Source of the DNA: Deltaproteobacteria bacterium | Lineage (GTDB): Bacteria > Desulfobacterota > DSM-4660 > Desulfatiglandales > HGW-15 | Reading direction: 5' to 3' | Assembly: GCA_020060215.1 (NCBI GenBank) | Contig: JAGVAP010000077.1 | Coordinates: 1 to 7,627, forward strand | Length of the DNA: 7,627 nt | Part shown: in pieces, positions 5,577 through 7,627 of the stretch | Numbering within the stretch: position 1 is the stretch's first letter | Layout of the letters: each line of letters begins with the position of its first letter | Translations under genes and position numbers: made by a program | Notes under the pieces: generated by a model | Database searches by the model: none | Seen by the model: only the letters and a program-made list of their open reading frames with translations | Told to the model about the DNA's origin: nothing

Positions 5577-6254
5577 ATGAGGATGAGCATGGAAAACCTG
5601 GATCGTGAATTCTTCGGCATGCCGCCTGACTTCCAGATAGCCGACGACGTTTTTTACATCACCCGGGGGCGACGGCTAGAGACGGATGTCCCGCGGCTGA
5701 CCATCGAGGAGTGGCGGGAACGGGTGCGGGATGATCCGGATTTTGATCTCGATGAGGTCTACAACCAGCTCAATGTAAGCGCCGGCTACGAGGAGCGATG
5801 GTGTGAAAGGGGGAGGGCGCGGTGGCTCCGGTCCCCCGGCACGGCGTCCGAGTGGTTTCATTTTGCCCCGGCGCGGGTCGCATATCTGATCGGAGGCTCA
5901 TACCGGGGGGGACGGATCGCCCGCCGATACCAAAGAATCTTGAGGGAGATGGGAGCGAACCCGTCGCTGGAGGAGTGGCTGGCCTATGTCTCGGAAAAAC
6001 AGGACATGGAACTGCGGGAAGACATTTCTGTATCCAAGAGTCGAAAGCGCGCCAGAGAGATCGGACGTGCGGTTTGGCTGCGCGGCGACCCTGTCAGGGA
6101 TGTGTTCCACTACATCCCTGCCTCCGTGTGGACACCGATCTCTCTTCGGCCGGGACTCCCGTCCGACGAGCATACGGAGATCCGGTACGTTGCCGCGGCC
6201 CGCATCGCCACCGAACTCGATTGCCGGGTATGGCGCGGCCTCAAGGAGGTGTAA
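5577..6254 (+). CDS. Hypothetical protein with two diverged tandem repeats
   Basis: 225 residues from ATG 5577. ATG codons at 5583 and 5589 are in frame and may be the true start, since GAGGATG lies just before 5589 and nothing convincing precedes 5577. Residues 41-101 and 130-184 are copies of one unit: LTIEEWRERV / PSLEEWLAYV at the start, then GRARWLRSPGTASEWFHFAP (79-98) matched by GRAVWLRGDPVRDVFHYIP (163-181). The shared core is G-R-A-x-W-L-R followed by W/V-F-H-[FY]-x-P. The protein is rich in Arg, Trp and acidic residues, with no signal peptide or membrane segment, so it is probably cytoplasmic. I do not recognise the family and assign no function. It is divergent from the small - strand gene (138 nt between starts) and is followed by transposase relics. 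Confidence 0.75.
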   Translation: MRMSMENLDREFFGMPPDFQIADDVFYITRGRRLETDVPRLTIEEWRERVRDDPDFDLDEVYNQLNVSAGYEERWCERGRARWLRSPGTASEWFHFAPARVAYLIGGSYRGGRIARRYQRILREMGANPSLEEWLAYVSEKQDMELREDISVSKSRKRAREIGRAVWLRGDPVRDVFHYIPASVWTPISLRPGLPSDEHTEIRYVAAARIATELDCRVWRGLKEV

Positions 6255-6295
6255 GGATTCTCGCGGGGGTTCCCTCACCAGCATCCTACTGAGAC

Positions 6296-6502
6296 ATGAC
6301 TGCCCGACTGGATGCGCCCGGCGTCGCACACCACCTCCGCGGCATAGAGCGGCGGAAGATCTTCTTGGACGAGAATGACCGCAGGGACTCCATCGGGGCG
6401 CCTAGATCACTCTCGGCTACGGGAGGTGTGACCGATAGTGCGGCGTTGGGTAGCGAACCGTTTCTGGTGGCGACAAAAGAGAAGCTTCTGATTCAAGGCT
6501 AG
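6296..6502 (+). pseudogene. Collapsed RAYT relic, second subfamily
   Basis: The 68-codon frame begins MTARLDAPGVAHH, then LRGIERRKIFLDENDRRD, the N-terminus of the Y1 transposase subfamily whose other copy starts at 7379. The nucleotide sequences are closely similar over about 115 nt. This copy lacks 6 nt after the CACCAC codons. After DRRD the sequence loses frame (extra G near 6390) and the whole HUH and tyrosine core is missing. The end (AALGSEPFLVATKEKLLIQG) resembles the C-terminal tail of such transposases (LGSEEF-like), so this is probably an N-terminus joined to a C-terminus by internal deletion. That tail match is from memory and less sure than the N-terminal match. It cannot encode an active enzyme. 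Confidence 0.6.
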
Positions 6503-6553
6503 AGGGTGGGAGGTGTTGGGAGGGGATGAAACCTCGTGCGGATCTCCCGGCAG

Positions 6554-7060
6554 TCACGATAGGTTACCTTCGCGATTTCTCCTCCCGGGCCTGGGCATGG
6601 CTACCAGGCCCCAGGCGCAAAGTCCCCCGATCACCAGGAACAGCAGGACGGCCCCCACGGTGGAAGTGGTGCTGGCCCCGCCGGGCTCCAGGCAGGCGGT
6701 GGCCGGGTTCGAGGGGCGGTAATGCACCACCACCGTGGACCCCCGGGCATAACTTGCGATGCGCGCCTCGGCCGACGGGCGGTCATTGTAGACACCCGGG
6801 CCGATCTTCAGCCCGAGAGTGGAACTTTCGTATTTACTGCCCTCCACGGTGTAGGCGTACTTCACCCGGGGGCTGTAATCGTCCCGGCCCGTGCGCACGG
6901 TGTCTCTGGTTTTCAATACCCAGGTGTCCGTCACCACCCCAGGGACCGTGGGCCAGTCCTTGCTCTGCGCGGCCAGGTGGTTGGATTGCCACTGAACGAA
7001 CGCCAGCACCAGGCAGGCGAGCGCGATGAGCGCCATGGTAACGCGGATAAGGAAAAACAC
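6554..7060 (-). CDS. DUF3592 domain membrane protein
   Basis: Reading the - strand, the frame is open from 7279, but the likely start is GTG 7060, because AAGGAAGG lies about 7 nt upstream and the preceding residues look non-coding; this gives 168 residues. ATG 7036 (residue 9) lacks a ribosome binding site. One membrane segment is at about 3-23 (VTMALIALACLVLAFVQW) and a second at about 134-154 (VGAVLLFLVIGGLCAWGLVA). Between them is the DUF3592 signature: WPTVPGVVTD (35-44), YSPRVKYAYTVEGSKY (61-76), then VVVHYRPSNPATACLEPG (109-126). This places a beta-rich loop outside the cytoplasmic membrane. The function of DUF3592 is unknown. The gene is much more GC-rich than its neighbours and lies between two copies of the same RAYT subfamily, so it may have been rearranged in with them. 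Confidence 0.83.
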   Translation of the reverse strand: MFFLIRVTMALIALACLVLAFVQWQSNHLAAQSKDWPTVPGVVTDTWVLKTRDTVRTGRDDYSPRVKYAYTVEGSKYESSTLGLKIGPGVYNDRPSAEARIASYARGSTVVVHYRPSNPATACLEPGGASTTSTVGAVLLFLVIGGLCAWGLVAMPRPGRRNREGNLS

Positions 7061-7261
7061 GGGGCGCCTTCCTTTTTCTTCAAAAAAGACGGAGCGGGCC
7101 ACGGCGCAAGGCGCCACACCCCCTTTAACGCCCGCACATTCCGGCCGGGGGTCTTCGGCCTGCCCCTGGGCTTCCTGGGAGCCCTGGCAAGGAGCGGGTC
7201 CGGGCAGGTCCATTCGCCTGCACCCGGTGCACGATGCGGCGCAGGAGGGGCTGGACGATTG

Positions 7262-7290
7262 TGGATAGCAAGGCCGCACTTGTATGTCAA
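7262..7290 (-). promoter_or_regulatory. Predicted extended -10 sigma70 promoter toward the DUF3592 gene
   Basis: Reading the - strand, a perfect -35 TTGACA (7290-7285) is followed after 17 nt by TATCCA (7267-7262). The TATCCA is preceded by TGC, an extended -10. Transcription would start near 7255, leaving a GC-rich leader of about 195 nt before GTG 7060. The 7061-7378 stretch holds this promoter and leader, a short AAGT tandem repeat (7331-7343) and no gene I can support. Confidence 0.42.
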
Positions 7291-7330
7291 TATTTTTCCG
7301 GCCACGCTATGAATACAAGGGGACGCCCAT

Positions 7331-7343
7331 AAGTAAGTAAGTA
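7331..7343. repeat. Short AAGT tandem repeat before the RAYT copy
   Basis: Three consecutive AAGT units (AAGTAAGTAAGTA) lie 36 nt upstream of the RAYT start, after GGGGACGCCCAT. The GGGGACGCCCATAAGT stretch resembles sequences I associate with the upstream end of RAYT-type elements, but I cannot verify this here. It may mark the element boundary. Confidence 0.3.
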
Positions 7344-7378
7344 GATTGACGGAGCGCGGAGGTATTGATGAGTATCTC

Positions 7379-7627
7379 ATGCCAAGATTAGCCCGACATG
7401 CGCCCGGCGTTGTACACCACGTGGTTGTCCGCGGTATAGAGCGGCGGAAGATCTTCTGGGATGAGAGCGACCGCAAAGACTTCGTCGAGCGCCTGGGGGG
7501 ACCTGCTTTCCCAGAGCGGAACCTCCTGCTATGCCTGGGCGTGTCTCGGCAATCACGCCCACTTCCTCTTCCGCTCTGGGCAAGTAGGCCTTGCGCAAGT
7601 GATGAGAAGGCTCCTCACGGGTTACGC
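7379..7627 (+). pseudogene. RAYT (Y1 REP-associated transposase), second subfamily, frameshifted and cut by window end
   Basis: ATG 7379 opens MPRLARHAPGVVHH and continues VVVRGIERRKIFWDESDRKD, a clear Y1 transposase N-terminus. At the G6 run 7495-7500 the frame shifts. Removing one G restores LGD followed by LLSQSGTSCYAWACLGNHAH, with the HUH histidines at 7554-7562, and then LAQVMRRLLTGYA at the right edge. The original frame stays open to the window end but encodes unrelated residues (PAFPERNLLLCLGV). The lesion is one nucleotide, so it could be a sequencing error, a real inactivating mutation or a slippage site. The catalytic tyrosine and C-terminus would lie beyond the window. The Shine-Dalgarno GGAGG at 7358-7362 is positioned for an overlapping ATG at 7368 rather than for 7379. 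The enzyme class nicks and rejoins single-stranded DNA at REP-type hairpins. Confidence 0.75.

Noticed and set aside
5822..6378. Open frames on both strands overlapping 5577-6254
   Set aside because: They are other-frame readings of the repeat-containing gene, Arg/Pro/Ser-rich and without starts of their own.
6526..7312. Several + strand frames of 69-196 codons
   Set aside because: High GC keeps frames open by chance; the DUF3592 pattern and two membrane segments on the - strand identify the real gene.

Overview
The window looks like an accessory (defence-type) region of a bacterial genome, probably a Gram-negative one. The lipoprotein-like signal peptide and the relatives of the RAYT transposases fit a deltaproteobacterium (Desulfobacterota) or a similar lineage. 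That assignment is an inference from family resemblance only. No rRNA, tRNA or CRISPR array is visible.

Bases 2-4459 are a run of genes all on the + strand: the 3' end of an unrecognised gene; a TIR-domain protein with a C-terminal zinc ribbon (260-844); a two-transmembrane SLATT/DUF4231-like membrane protein with a C-terminal beta-sandwich domain (975-1790); a second, larger TIR protein with an N-terminal helical region and a central beta-rich domain (1819-3198); a probable lipoprotein rich in coiled coil (3357-4136); and a small basic protein overlapping it by 4 nt (4133-4459). Two TIR domains around a predicted pore-type effector suggest an abortive-infection immune cassette. In this model the TIR enzymes act on NAD+ or make a nucleotide signal, and the SLATT protein perforates the inner membrane. 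The exact combination is not one I can match to a named system.

Bases 4460-5240 are a decayed junction. A 42-codon coding-like stretch has a good ribosome binding site but ATA where a start codon should be. It is followed by an intact start and the first 50 codons of a GH19 chitinase/lysozyme-like gene that breaks off at about 4803. Directly after the break lies a RAYT (Y1 REP-associated transposase) pseudogene with a 32-nt insertion, a nonsense codon and a lost 3' end.

Bases 5241-6254 hold two divergent unrecognised genes: a short acidic protein on the - strand with a plausible sigma70 promoter, and a 225-residue + strand protein built from two diverged tandem repeats.

Bases 6296-7627 hold two copies of a second RAYT subfamily: a collapsed relic at 6296-6502, and a longer copy from 7379 that runs off the window with a +1 frameshift at a G6 run. 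They flank a GC-rich segment with a DUF3592 membrane protein on the - strand. The right half therefore looks like transposase-driven turnover next to the TIR/SLATT gene run.
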